Of a stretch of DNA of 64,000 bases, positions 24,431 through 35,221 are shown piece by piece. This DNA comes from Crotalaria pallida (Eukaryota; Streptophyta; Magnoliopsida; Fabales; Fabaceae). Each line of letters begins with the position of its first letter. Positions within the stretch are counted from its first letter, which is position 1. The position numbers and the translations under genes were made by a program. The stretch lies in contig CM075655.1 in NCBI GenBank assembly GCA_037953625.1, positions 13,968,001 to 14,032,000 on the forward strand, in the 5' to 3' direction. Under the pieces are notes generated by a model that was not told the origin of the DNA, ran no database searches, and worked only from the letters and a program-made list of their open reading frames with translations.

Positions 24431-24748
24431 TGATATAGAATCCTGGGAATTGCTAAGAATTCGAAGAGCTCAAATGAAAATGCAGGAGATTCTATAACAA
24501 GATAGAATCTCGAGCTAAATATTATTGAGAGAAATGAGTTACAAGAGATAAGGAAATTACAATTGTGATGAATGAATGAATTGTTAACAACCCAATTATC
24601 CTATATCTCAATTCAGTTGGAGGCAACAGCTATAATAACAACTGTCAATTAACTGAATCTCAAATCTAACTACCCAACCTAAGTGATTTCTCAAAACTAC
24701 CCTTCTAATTGATTTCTCAAAACTACCCTTACAAAATGTCTGATATCA
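24431..24748 (-). repeat. 3' LTR of the Reina-like element
   Basis: 318 bp. It carries a small internal duplication (CAACAGCTATAATAACAACT) that the other LTR has in shorter form, which accounts for most of the length difference. The two LTRs are otherwise highly similar. Confidence 0.9.
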
Positions 24749-24777
24749 ATCCTCCTCCCTTAACAAAATCCTTGTCC

Positions 24778-26384
24778 TCAAGGATTAAAAATGTGCAATT
24801 CAGGAAACTTCTCCAGCAGGTTATAGTAGTACTCCCAAGTAGCATCTTCTATAGGTTGATTTTCCCATTTAACCAGTATTTTGGTAGCAGCTTGACCCCT
24901 TCTCGGTACAAATGTTCTGTCTAAAATAGATTCAGGTTCTCTTACTGCAGGAGCATCCTGAATTTGATCAGGTAATGTAGTGGAAGTAATTGAATCACCA
25001 ATGTGTTTCTTGAGTTGAGAGACATGGAACACATTGTGAATCCTGGAATCAGATGGCACTTGTAGCTTATAAGCCACTACTCCCACTTTACTGAGTATAG
25101 GAAATGGGCCATAGAACTTAGGAGAAAGTTTCTCATTCTTCCTGTCAGCTGCTGAAATCTGTCTGTATGGATGTAGTTTCACACAGACAAGATCGCCAAC
25201 ACTGAAGTTCCTATCTGTTTTATGTTGATATGCTAATTGCTTCATTCTGTCCTGCGCCCGCCTCATGTGGAATTTCAAAATCTTCAACATTTCCTCCCTT
25301 TTTGACAAACTTCTATCAACCAATGCAATCTTTGATTCCCCTGGTAAGTATGGTAAATAAGCAGGTGGAGGCTAACCAAATACTATTTCATAGGGTGTAG
25401 CTTCTATAGTAGTGTGGTAGGTAGTATTGTACCACCATTTAGCCAATGGAATCCATACTGACCATTCAGTAGGAACATCATTGCACATGCATTGTAGATA
25501 TGTCTCTAAGCATCTATTCACAACCTCTGCTGTCCATCTGTCTGAGGATGGTAGGCAGTGGAAAGGTTCAATTGGACCCCTTGATATGCCATCAATTCCT
25601 TCCAAAAATTTCTGATAAACACAAGATCTCTGTCACTTGTGATTGATTCTGGAAACCCACGCAACTTGAACACATTATCTAGGAAGGTTTGAGCCACAGT
25701 CTGAGCAGTGTATGGATGAGAAAGGGACATAAAGTGAGCTGCCTTACTTAATCTATCAACTACGAAAAACAAGAATTGTTTGCCATGAGACACAGGTAAC
25801 CCTTCAATGAAGTCCATAGTGATATGCTGCCAAATCTGACCTGGAATAGGTAGAGGTTGCAATAACCCAGGGTTAGCCACAATTTCATGCTTGCATCTTT
25901 GACAAGGAATGCACTTTTTAACAAATTCTTGTACATCTTTACTCATACCCTTCCAATACATCACTGCTTTCATTCTATGTAAGGTTGCATTTTTACCTGA
26001 ATGACCTCTTGAAGCAGCAGTATGCATCCAGTGCAGTAATTCTTGTCTCAATGCAGTTTCATTTCCTGTTACCAACCTGCCTTTCCTTCTCAGATCCGAA
26101 CCTGACCAGTGGTAATGTTTGTGAGTAGTAGGGTCCCTCTCCAATTCATCAATCAATTTTTTTAAAGCCATGTCAGTAGTATGTGAATGTCTGACTTTAT
26201 CAAGTAAATTTGATTGCACCTGATGGACCAACAATGGAGACAGTTCCAAATCTTGAGCATGATCAATTCTGGATAAAGCATTCGCAACCACATTTTCCCT
26301 TCCCTCTTTATACTCAATGAAAAAATCAAATTCCATGAGTTTGACTAACCATTTTTGTTGGAAGGCAGTGGATAATCTCTGATC
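24778..26384 (-). pseudogene. pol, C-terminal half: RNase H end, integrase, chromodomain
   Basis: This continues the polyprotein after the nested insertion. It starts with the end of RNase H (FFIEYKEGRENVVANALSR), then the integrase zinc finger (HTAASRGHSG.. CIPCQRC), and the catalytic core with DFIEGLPVS, SDRD and YHPQTDGQ. A frameshift near 25520 moves the frame just before the catalytic Glu region (VVNRCLETYL). A stop near 25373 follows (EIVFG then stop). The last part has the DRNFSVGDLV motif and a chromodomain (LVKWENQPIEDATWE), which targets insertion to particular chromatin in active relatives. Broken, so not functional. Confidence 0.88.
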
Positions 26385-26739
26385 AAGTATGTAACATCCT
26401 GATTTTCATTATAAGCAAATTTACTTATAAAATCATAAGAATAGGTTAGGATAAATGAATAAAAGAATTTAGGGTGGTAGATTATATTTCCTTTGAGTAC
26501 CATAAAATGGTTAAGAAGCATAGGCATCAAGTAGAAAAATTAATGAAGACCAAACGAGTGTTAAAAATGATGTTTTCAGTGCTAGAAAACACCTTGTGTT
26601 GAGAAATTATAAATAAAATATCCATATCTTTAAATGTAAATTCCACCGTTAGATGTAAATATAAGTGTCTTAGGAATCTTGTCTCAAAATTTGAGCAAGA
26701 TCCAACGGTTAACGAAGAAGATATAGCGATTTGAGTGAA

Positions 26740-27010
26740 AGTTCCTCAAGCCACGCCCAGGCGCACCGACACAAGCCCAGGTGCACCAGCCCTAAAATGG
26801 CAGGTGCTCACAGGTTACACAGCATGCAGGCGCACCACACAGCATGCCCAGGCGCGCGCCCAACGCACCAGATCAGGAAATGACACACAAGGCCGCACTA
26901 GCCCACCAAAACGCGCGCCAGTCCCGCATGCACCAACTCCAGCACGCACCGTGCACCCAGGCGCGCCAAAACACACGCCCAGGCGCGCACTAGTTTTAAA
27001 GACTGGTGCA
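26740..27010 (+). repeat. GC-rich palindromic tract in LTR C
   Basis: Overlapping copies of GCGCCCAGGCGC, CAGGCGCGC and GCGCACCA stand out from the AT-rich surroundings. The tract ends with CACTAGTTTTAAAGACTGGT at 26989-27008, which corresponds to the perfect palindrome ACCAGTTTTAAAACTGGT in LTR B at 28977-28994. LTR B has a matching tract at about 28746-28985. Open frames here are by-products of the base composition. Confidence 0.7.
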
Positions 27011-28216
27011 GCCAGTCCAAGCACCAAACGCACCATTCTTTCCCTTCTTCTCTCTTTGGCGATTTTTCCCCTTCCAAACCCTAGATTGTTCAACACCAAA
27101 AATCCACCTAAAAGTCCAACAAATCATCATCATATATTTGATTTCCATCCCACATAAACACTAAAAATCTTCATTAATCTCTCATTTTCCCTCTCTTCAA
27201 TCATGGCAAGGAGTTAGGATTCAAGGGTTTCAACACCCATTCTTCAATTCTTCCATTGCCAAACTCAAAGTAAGTTGATTCAAGCTTTTCTCCTCTCCTC
27301 CATGTTACATGAATTTCTCACCCACAATTCTAACTACGTATGTCTCCTCTTGATCCATGGTTTATTTTCTCTCTCCTCCATAGCTTTGAGGCTTTATCTC
27401 TCTACACTCAAGGCTTTGGAGTCAAGCTCTTTTCCTCCCTCTCACTACATGTAACACCCTAATAAATACTACCCTTAATTCCCAAGTATTAAAAATGTGT
27501 ACTTAAAAATTCCTTTTTAACTTATGAAAATCAACCGTCAAACGGACGGAGTTTCGTTTGTTTTTCGGACTTTTCTAAATCTTCAACCTGATAAACCCAT
27601 TTATATAAAATCAACAGGAGCCAGCATGGCTCAAATATAAATATATATGCATCGCATAGTTGCCCCATGGGCTCAAGTGTAAAACATCAGTTTGTCAGAG
27701 TGCCAGCAAAATGTTAAGTATGTAAATCAAGAGGCCATAACAACAACTATGCTAAAAAATGAATCATAAACCTTGCACAAAAGAAACTATCCTAAGCCTC
27801 ACTCAAAAAGCATATACAGCTCATACACATCCAAATATACAGAGGCTCAAATCAAAATAAAAGTATCTAATCCCCATAACCCTACTCTCCCTGGGAGGGA
27901 GAGCACACCTGCTTGGCCGGGGGCTGTGCAATCTCAATCTCTGTACCTGTAAAGTATAGTAAGGGAGTGAGCATTGCACATGAACTAGAATAGTAGTTTC
28001 TAGATAGACATAACAACTAACCAGGCCAAACACAATTAGCAGTTTATTCACATAAGTACAAATTCATCGCAAGCATACCATATTTTCCAATTCCATCATT
28101 TTACAAGTATCGATTCCATTTTTTGTTAATTCCTTTCCACCCCTTTGGTTCCCTTTTATTTATTTTCCCCATTTCCAAAGAAATCCCTTTTTAATCCCTT
28201 ACCTTTTCCTCATTTT

Positions 28217-28297
28217 TACGGTGTATATATGTCTCCACCAAATCGAAGGCCTACATACATACACCAATCACGATGTATGTCTCCACCAAATCGAAGG
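28217..28297 (-). repeat. LTR A hairpin array, part 1
   Basis: Two units of TCTCCACCAAATCGAAGGCC flanked by TATGT and ACATA arms. These units belong with the nine or so at 31479-32020, from which they were separated by the insertion of LTR B. Confidence 0.8.
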
Positions 28298-29294
28298 CCT
28301 ACCACATCGCGTTTCCATTACCATTATCTTATTCAATTTTAATCCCCTGTTTCCTTATTCATTTCCTTTTATTTTCGGTGTATGTATGTGTAACATCCTA
28401 AGTTTTATTTTAAATGAAATTATTATTAAAACCCAAAAATAATTGGAATAATAGCTTAATGAATTTTGGGAGATAGGTGGGTAGTGATTATAAGTGCTAA
28501 GGGATTTATAGAAGGCATTTGTAGCAGCGGGCAAAGTTAACTAAGCGAAATCAGGGGTTAAATCGGCGTTTTAGATGTTAGAAATCGATCGAAAAGAGAA
28601 AATTAGGAATTTATTATAGGATGCTAAGAAAATAAATTCCACCGTTGGATATGAAGTTTATGGGGTGAAGAAACTTGTCTAAAAATTTGGACCCGATCCG
28701 ACGGTTAAAGAAAAAGTTACGGCGAATCGAGGTTTGGAAATTCCGGTGCACGCCCAGGCGCACCACTGTTCATTGGTGCACCAACTCAGGAGCTTTTTCG
28801 CTCAGGCGCACCAGTCCGTGCGCCCAGGCGCGCCTGTGGCGCACCAGCCACACACCAGTCTCTATTTGGCGCGCCAATGGTTCCACCAGTCACGCACCAG
28901 GCGCAGCATCACGCACCAGAATAGGAGCTGGTGTCTCTCCCGCACTCAGGCGCACCTAGACCGCGCCCAGGCGCGCACCAGTTTTAAAACTGGTGCAGCC
29001 AGCAGACCAGCCCCATACGCACCACTCTTCTTCCTCTTTCTTCTTGGGCGATTTTCCCCCTCAAAACCCTAGCTTCTTCCACACCAAAAATCCACCCAAA
29101 AACACAACAAATAATCATCATATATTGGTTCCCCATCACTCATAACCACTCAAACTCCATTAATTTCATATTTTTCCTCTCTAAAATTCGTGTTCTCTCT
29201 CCTCTAGGGCTCAAGCTCTTCTCACTTCAAATTGACCAAGATTCAAGAGAGAGACACTCATTCCATCATCAAGACCTGTTTTTATCATCTCCAA

Positions 29295-31000
29295 GTAAGT
29301 GTTTAAGTGTGGGTTCCTCTCCTTCTCTTCCAAAATTCGTTTTTCCTTTCTCTCTCTACCATAAATAGTGATTTTTCAACACTAGGCATTAGAAGCTCTA
29401 TTTTTCTTTGATTCTTGACTTGAATCATGGCGTAAATGATGATCCCTCTCTTTTATGACTCTCTATTTTAGGTTCCCTCCTAATCCTGTGGTTTGGTATC
29501 TCCTTGGTGGGCAAACTCAAGCATAGGGCATTTGGACTCTCCTTATCCTTAAGTGTTTGAGGTAAGGGGGTGGATATAGTGAGCTTTGCCTTGTTCTAGG
29601 GAGTAGGTTCTAGTTAGAATATAATACTTGTTAGGATTATGTGTTAGGGGAGAAAATTAGATTGTAAATTACTAGGTTATTGAATATGAAATTCTAATTA
29701 ATTAAATGTGCATGATGATTGGATGTTAAGACTAGGAAAGGGAAACCCAATAATATAAGAATGAATTATTTGATAACTGAAATTTGGTTAATGATTATAT
29801 TGAAGTACATGAGGAATTGGGTAATGTGAAAGTGAAGTTGACATAAATGATTTCTATGATTATGTGTAAACGAAAGTGAGAGATGATATATGTAAATTAA
29901 AATGAAGGGCAATCTAAATGTTGGGTAGTAAAAGAGAATACTACTTGGTATGATTGTGATAACTGAGAAAGGAAATGAATAAGGTAATTACATGAATCAT
30001 TAGTTGTGGAATGTGTGTTGTTGTATTTAAATGTGTTACAATTAATTGAACAAGAAAGTGAATAATTCTTGGCCTCTGAATTGAGGCGCCGAACACTGAA
30101 AATGAGGTTTATGCTTTGGCCTCTGATTTGAGGTGACGATTAAAGGAAAGATTTGATAATTGATATAGGGAATGAGTATGGATAAAGAATGAATGGGAAA
30201 TGTGTGTAAGTGTATTTGTGATTGTATGTGCTAAGTTGTTTGTGTAAGATGGTGAAAGTATGATTTGGCCTCCGATGTGGGGTAATGTGAAATGAAAATG
30301 AATGTGTGCGTTGACCTCTGACCTGAGGGACACCGGATAAAATGTGTTGGTGTGTTGACCTCTGACCTGAGAGACACACCGTGAATTAAGTGATAGAGTG
30401 TTGACCTCTGACCTGAGGGACACATAATGAAATAAAGTGTTGACCTCTGACCTGAGGGACACGATATGAATTAAAATGAATTGAGTGTTGACCTCTGACC
30501 TGAGGGACACCAGATTAAATAATGAGTTGGGTGTTGACCTCTGACCTGAGGGACACCGGATGAAATGTGTATTGGTGTGTTGACCTTTGACCTGAGAGAC
30601 ACACCGTGAATTAAGAGATTGAAGTGTTGACCTCTGACCTGAGGGACACAATATGAATCATAATGAATGGGTGTTGACCTCTGACCTGAGGGACACATAA
30701 TTTAAATAAGGAAAAGAATGGGAGCCTCAGATTGAGGTGATAAATGTGTTGAATGAAATTGTACATTGGCCTCTGATTTGAGGTGATGTACCTAAATATA
30801 GCAAGTGTGTGAAATGAATAATGGAAACGTATGTTGAAATGAATAATCAAAATGGAAATTTGGAATGAATAATGAGCATGGTGTACAATATGTGAATATC
30901 TAGTTTAATTGCTATTCGTGATTGACCTAGCGGGTCGTTATGTCTAGTTAGAAACTGCCTTCTATTTCATGTGCAATGCTCACTCCCTTACATATTTCAG
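29295..31000 (+). other. candidate intron inside LTR B
   Basis: Donor CTCCAA/GTAAGTG (GT at 29295) and acceptor ATATTTCAG/GTACGG (AG at 30999-31000), with a branch-point-like GCTCAC and a pyrimidine tract just before. It spans 1706 bp and encloses the hairpin array. LTR A has the same sites (GT at 32738-32737, exon resuming at 27946, about 1698 bp once LTR B is removed). LTR C has them too (GT at 27270, exon at 35772). The block after the acceptor, GTACNGAGATTGAG then GCACARCCCCCGGCC, is conserved in all three. Inferred from sequence; splicing is not shown. Confidence 0.5.
30062..30790 (+). repeat. LTR B hairpin array
   Basis: Nine close copies of GTTGACCTCTGACCTGAGGG lie between 30309 and 30695, spaced about 40-50 bp, with more divergent units (GGCCTCTGATTTGAGGTG) at both edges. 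Most units have self-complementary arms around the core: GTGT/ACAC in several, GGTGTGT/ACACACC in two, GTACAT/ATGTAC in the unit near 30764. Inside the core, CCTC can pair with GAGG. Units 1-3 and 6-8 form a higher-order repeat (CACCGGAT..CACCGTGAATTAAG), showing the array grew by block duplication. Open frames on the minus strand here follow the repeats and are not genes. Confidence 0.88.
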
Positions 31001-31478
31001 GTACGGAGATTGAGTTGGCACAGCCCCCGGCCGAGCAGGAGTACTTTCCCTTACAGGGAGAGTAGGGTGTTATGGGTTTAGAGTATAGTATGGACCTAAG
31101 CCTCTTATCTTATTTTGATGTAAATTTAATATGCACATTTTAAATGAGGCTTAGGATGTTGTGTTTTGGCAAAGTTATATGTTTTGATTACGATACTCAA
31201 ACTTAGTATTTTCCGCTAATACTCTAATTAATTAACGCACTCTGATATATTTGGAGCCTGTAGGGCCTTGTTGTGAATTAGACATACATATTTCGAAGCC
31301 CTGCTGGCTACTTGATGTTTAATTGAAATTGCTTATCACAAGTTAAATTTTGGAATAGTCCTAAAAACAAACAAAACTCCGTCCGTTTGACGGGTGATTT
31401 TAATATAATAAACAATGAATTTTTAAGTCCGTACTTTTAATAAAAGGGGAATTCAGGGTAAAAATCTTAGGTGTTACA

Positions 31479-32020
31479 TATGTCTCCACCAAATCGAAGG
31501 CCTACATACATACACCAATCACGATGTATGTCTCCACCAAATCGAAGGCCAACATACATCGCGTTTCCATTACCATTATCTTATTCAATTTTATTCCCCT
31601 GTTTCCTTATTCATTTCCTTTTATTTTCGGTGTATGTATGTCTCCACCAAATCGAAGGCCTACATACATACACCAATCACGATGTATGTCTCCACCAAAT
31701 CGAAGGCCTACATACATACACCAATCACGATGTATGTCTCCACCAAATCGAAGGCCTACATACATCGCGTTTTCATTACCGTTACCTTATTTTATCCAAT
31801 GTCCTTTCCTTTTTCCTTTTTATTTAGGGTGTATGTATGTCTCCACCAAATCGAAGGCCTACATACATACACCACCGACGATGTATGTCTCCACCAAATC
31901 GAAGGCCTACATACATCGCCCCGTTTACGTTGTATTGTCTCCCCCAAATCGAAGGCCTACAATACAACCCCATTTTACGATGTATTGTCTCCCCCAAATC
32001 GAAGGCCTACAATACATCAC
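31479..32020 (-). repeat. LTR A hairpin array, part 2
   Basis: About nine units with the core CTCCACCAAATCGAAGGCC (or CTCCCCCAAATCGAAGGCC in the last two). Arms are TGTATGTATGT/ACATACATACA in most units but TGTATTGT/ACAATACA in the two near 31930 and 31980, so both sides of the stem changed together. Spacers (CACCAATCACGATG, CACCGACGATG) vary. No coding function. Confidence 0.88.
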
Positions 32021-32046
32021 CACCTTTATCCATTATTAGTTGTCCA

Positions 32047-32066
32047 TATATATATATATATATATA
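32047..32066. repeat. (AT)n microsatellite
   Basis: About ten uninterrupted AT units next to the LTR A hairpin array. Confidence 0.9.
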
Positions 32067-33298
32067 CCATTATTTTGTCCACCAATTCCATTTAATGTTT
32101 ACCAAATCATTCCAAGCACAAGCACCATCATATTATAAACAAATAGCCACATTTCACATTTCACATAACAATTAGAATGCAAATAATAACAAACTTCACC
32201 TTTTCATATAATCATGCAACAACCACATTTTCTTTTCACTTGTCCGAATTATTGATTCAAAGTCCTAAATTAGGGGTTCATACCATTTATTTTCCTCAAT
32301 TAAAACCTAACCTCATTCTTTACTTCCTAGAGTTCCATAATTACCAATTAAGCCTATTTCTAACATTTTCCTTAATTCCAAAATTGAGATTTCTAATTCT
32401 CTATCCTAACACATAAACTCCTAGCCAACCATTATATCTAAATACAAACCCTTTCCTAGAACAAGCCAATGCTCACTATATCCACCCCCTTACCTTAACC
32501 AAAGAGAGGGAAAGTGGAAAAACCCAAGCCTTCGCTCCGCATGCTCCCAAAACAAAGAGCTCCCAAGCCAAGAAGATAGAGAGAGTGATGATAACCTTCT
32601 CTAAGCCAAAGGAATGGAATAATGATGAGATTATTGCCCCATTTCAAGAGGAAATTCGAATTTCCCCAAAGAGAGGAAAGAGAGAGAGAGAAAATCCGAA
32701 TTAGAGAGAGAGGAACTTCAAGAATCATGAATACTTACTTGGAGAGACCAAGAGGGGCTTGATGATGGACCTTGGAGTGATTCCCTTGAGGCTTGATGGA
32801 TTTGGGATGAGAGATTGGGTGCCCTAGAGAGAGAAATTTCGAGCTAATGGCAAGAATCACGCGTGAACGACTTTTATTTTTTTCCACTGCAGAGTCATTT
32901 AATCGATTACTAATAGATTATGGCTTTTCCAACATTCTGGACTTAATCGATTAAGCTACAGCTTAATCGATTAAGTTGCAGAGTTTGCAGCACCCCGACT
33001 TTGAAAGGCCATAACTTCTTCGTTAACCGTTGGATCTTCCTCAAATTTTGACACAGGCTTTCTCACCTATCCTACTTCACATCCAACGGTGGAATTTGTA
33101 TTATAAGCTACCAATCTTGTTATTCTCATTCCCCAATTTCCTATGTTTTAAACTTGAATTTACATGTCTAAATGGACAATTTTCTAACTTATATCCTAAT
33201 TGCTTCTATCCTAAGACTATCAAAACACAATTTACACTAAGAATTAAATTTAGGATGTTACAATCCTCTCCCACTTACCAGAATTTCGTCCTCGAAAT

Positions 33299-34861
33299 TC
33301 AGCTGTCCATAAACAACTGAGGATAAGACTCCTTCATCTTGCTCTCCAGCTCCCAAGTAGCCTCTTCTACGTTGTTTCTGTTCGAAATCACCTTCACTAA
33401 TGGAATTTCCTTGCCCCGGAGTTGCTTAATCTGCCTGTCCTCAATTCTGATCGGGAGGATCTCAAAAGTAAGATTCTCCTTCAAGGGCAAATCGTCAACT
33501 GCTACCACATGGGAGGGATCATGAATGTACTTCCTCAATTGGGAAACATGAAATACACCATGAAGCCTAGACAAATGTGGAGGCAAAGCAATCCTGTACG
33601 CCAAAGGCCCAACTCTTTCCAGAATCTCATATGGTCCAATAAACCTCGGAGTCAGTTTCTTTGACTTGATTGCCCAACCAATGCCAGTGGTAGGGGACAC
33701 CCTAAGAAACACATGATCACCAACATCAAACTCTAGGGGTCTCCTACGCTTATCTGCATAGCTCTTTTGCCTGTCTTGAGAAGTCTTCATTTTATCCTTA
33801 ATCATCGCGATCTTCTCTGTGGTTTCTTGCACCAACTCTGGTCCAGTCAACAAGTTCTCCCCAATCTGGAACCAACAAAGAGGCGTTCTGCACTTTCTAC
33901 CATATAGTGCCTCAAAAGGTGCCATGCCAATACTAGAGTGAAAGCTGTTGTTGTAAGTAAATTCCATCAATGGTAACAACTGCTCCCAACTACCAGCCTG
34001 CTCTAGAACACAAGCCCTCAACAGATCCTCCAAAGTCTGAATAGTACGCTCGAACTGCCCATCAGTTTGAGGATGATAGGCTGTACTAAACCTCAACTTA
34101 GTACCCAAGGCCTGCTGAAGACTCTGCCAAAATCTGGATAGAAACCGCGGATCACGATCAGACACAATACTCGAAGGCACACCATGAAGCTTCACTATGT
34201 CCCTAATATACAACTGTGTCAGCTTCTCCAGTGTGTAATTCTTATGGATCGGAATAAAGTGAGTACACTTTGTTAAACGGTCTACAACAACCCATACACC
34301 ATCACAACCTGCAGTAGTTCTAGGTAGACCCGTCACAAAGTCCATGGCTATGCTATCCCATTTCCATTCAGGGATGTCAAGTGATCGCAACGGGCCACCT
34401 GGCTTTTGGTGCTCAATCTTCACCTTCTGACAAGTCAAGCAGTGAGATACATGGTCGGCCACATCAGTCTTCAACCCTGGCCACCAATAGATCCTCTTCA
34501 AATCCTGATACATCTTTGTCGTACCCGGGTGGAAACTCATTTTTGTTTGGTGAGCTTCCCACAATATGTCTCTTCGAATCTGGAAGTCCATTGGAACACA
34601 TATTCTACTTCTGAATCTGATGATTCCGTCTGCACCCTTGATGAAATCAGGTTCCTCTTTACTTGCTGCTCCTTCTAACAACTTCTGGAGCTCTTCATCA
34701 TCCGCTTGCCTTTCCTTTATCAAATCCATGAGCTCACTAGTGACCTTCAACATTTCCAGAACAATACTCTTCTCTTTCACCAGCATGTTCAAGTTGAGAT
34801 CACTAAACTCCTGAATTAGCTGCATCTCCTTCACCATCAAGTTGCTAACATGAAGAGTTTT
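33299..34861 (-). pseudogene. Tekay-type pol remnant: integrase and C-terminal domain
   Basis: An open frame of 513 codons from its first ATG, continuing open a few codons upstream (LHVSN) to the truncation. It has the zinc finger (HQTKMSFHPGTTKMY..CLTCQKVK), the DDE core (MDFVTGLPRTTAG, VSDRDPRFLSRFW, AYHPQTDGQFERTIQTLEDL), the GPY/F-like domain (DVGDHVFLRV.. KLTPRFIGPYEILERVG), and a chromodomain-like end (VEEATWELE). These domains insert the DNA copy into the host genome. It has no internal stop, so it is young, but gag, protease, RT and RNase H are absent and it cannot act alone. Confidence 0.88.
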
Positions 34862-35221
34862 GTGATTATGTAAATAAAAGAAATGAACCCTAATTGATAA
34901 TTGTGTTTGAATGTATATGCTAAGTGTTAATGGTTGTTATGAATGTTAAATGAAGAATATGAACTCTACTTGATGCTTGTGAATGATTTTGTGCGATAAC
35001 TATTATGTATGCTTGAATGTTTAAATGTATTATATGTGGTAGTGTAAAATTAATAAATGATAAATAAAATGAACTAGGATTGAAATCATGAACTTAGGTA
35101 ATCCAATATGTAAATTGTGATGAGTGTGTGATAAATGTGTGTTGAATGACGAATGATAAAACAAACAAATGAACGAATGATGAACTAAATTCATGAGAAG
35201 GCAGTCGAATTGACCATTGGG

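Larger units (their letters stand above)
28389..31478 (+). mobile_element. solo LTR B (Tekay-like), 3.1 kb, intact
   Basis: It starts TGTAACATCCTAAGTTT and ends TCTTAGGTGTTACA. TATG flanks it on both sides (28385-28388, 31479-31482); the expected duplication is 5 bp, so one base was lost or the repeat context hides it. It interrupts the hairpin array of LTR A: the flanking GTATG and TATGTCTCCACC rejoin to give the array unit. It is the youngest layer of the nest and the cleanest copy of the shared LTR plan. Confidence 0.88.
27450..33262 (-). repeat. LTR A: 3' LTR of the truncated Tekay element, itself split
   Basis: Minus orientation: starts TGTAACATCCTAAATTT at 33262 and ends TTAGGGTGTTACA at 27450. 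Without the 3094 bp taken by LTR B and its duplicated target, it is about 2.7 kb. In order it carries the ACCGTTGGAT/ATCCAACGGT pair, palindromes of TTAATCGATTAA (32890-32990), a donor CCAA/GTAAGT (GT at 32738-32737), the hairpin array (32020 to 28217), and the acceptor TTTACAG followed by GTACAGAGATTGAG (27946 downward). Confidence 0.88.
27450..34861 (-). mobile_element. truncated Tekay-type Ty3/gypsy element inside LTR C
   Basis: It consists of a 3' LTR (LTR A, 27450-33262), a purine tract on the minus strand (GGTAAGTGGGAGAGGAT, next to 33263), and the integrase part of pol up to about 34861. RT, protease, gag and the 5' LTR are missing. The break falls where the frame reads KTLHVSNLMVKE, just before the integrase zinc finger, and LTR C sequence resumes at once. 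No second target duplication can be found, so the 5' part was removed by a deletion that probably also took some of LTR C. Confidence 0.85.

Noticed and set aside
26735..27157. 140-codon plus-strand frame in LTR C with Arg/Pro/Ala-rich peptide
   Set aside because: Composition follows the GCGCCCAGGCGC repeats, the frame is not kept in LTR B, and the minus strand is equally open.
30109..30850. Minus-strand open frames rich in PSGQRST / VPQVRGQH in LTR B
   Set aside because: The peptide repeats only mirror the tandem DNA array and appear in several frames at once. No independent coding signal.
30062..32020. Arrays that look like CRISPR (repeat of about 20-30 bp, variable spacers)
   Set aside because: They sit inside plant LTRs, spacers are short, AT-rich and themselves repeated in higher-order blocks, and no cas genes exist. 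They are tandem hairpin repeats.
31471..32175. Plus-strand frames rich in MSPPNRRPTYIHQ and YVSTKSKAYIH
   Set aside because: Again an effect of the LTR A array being open in three frames.
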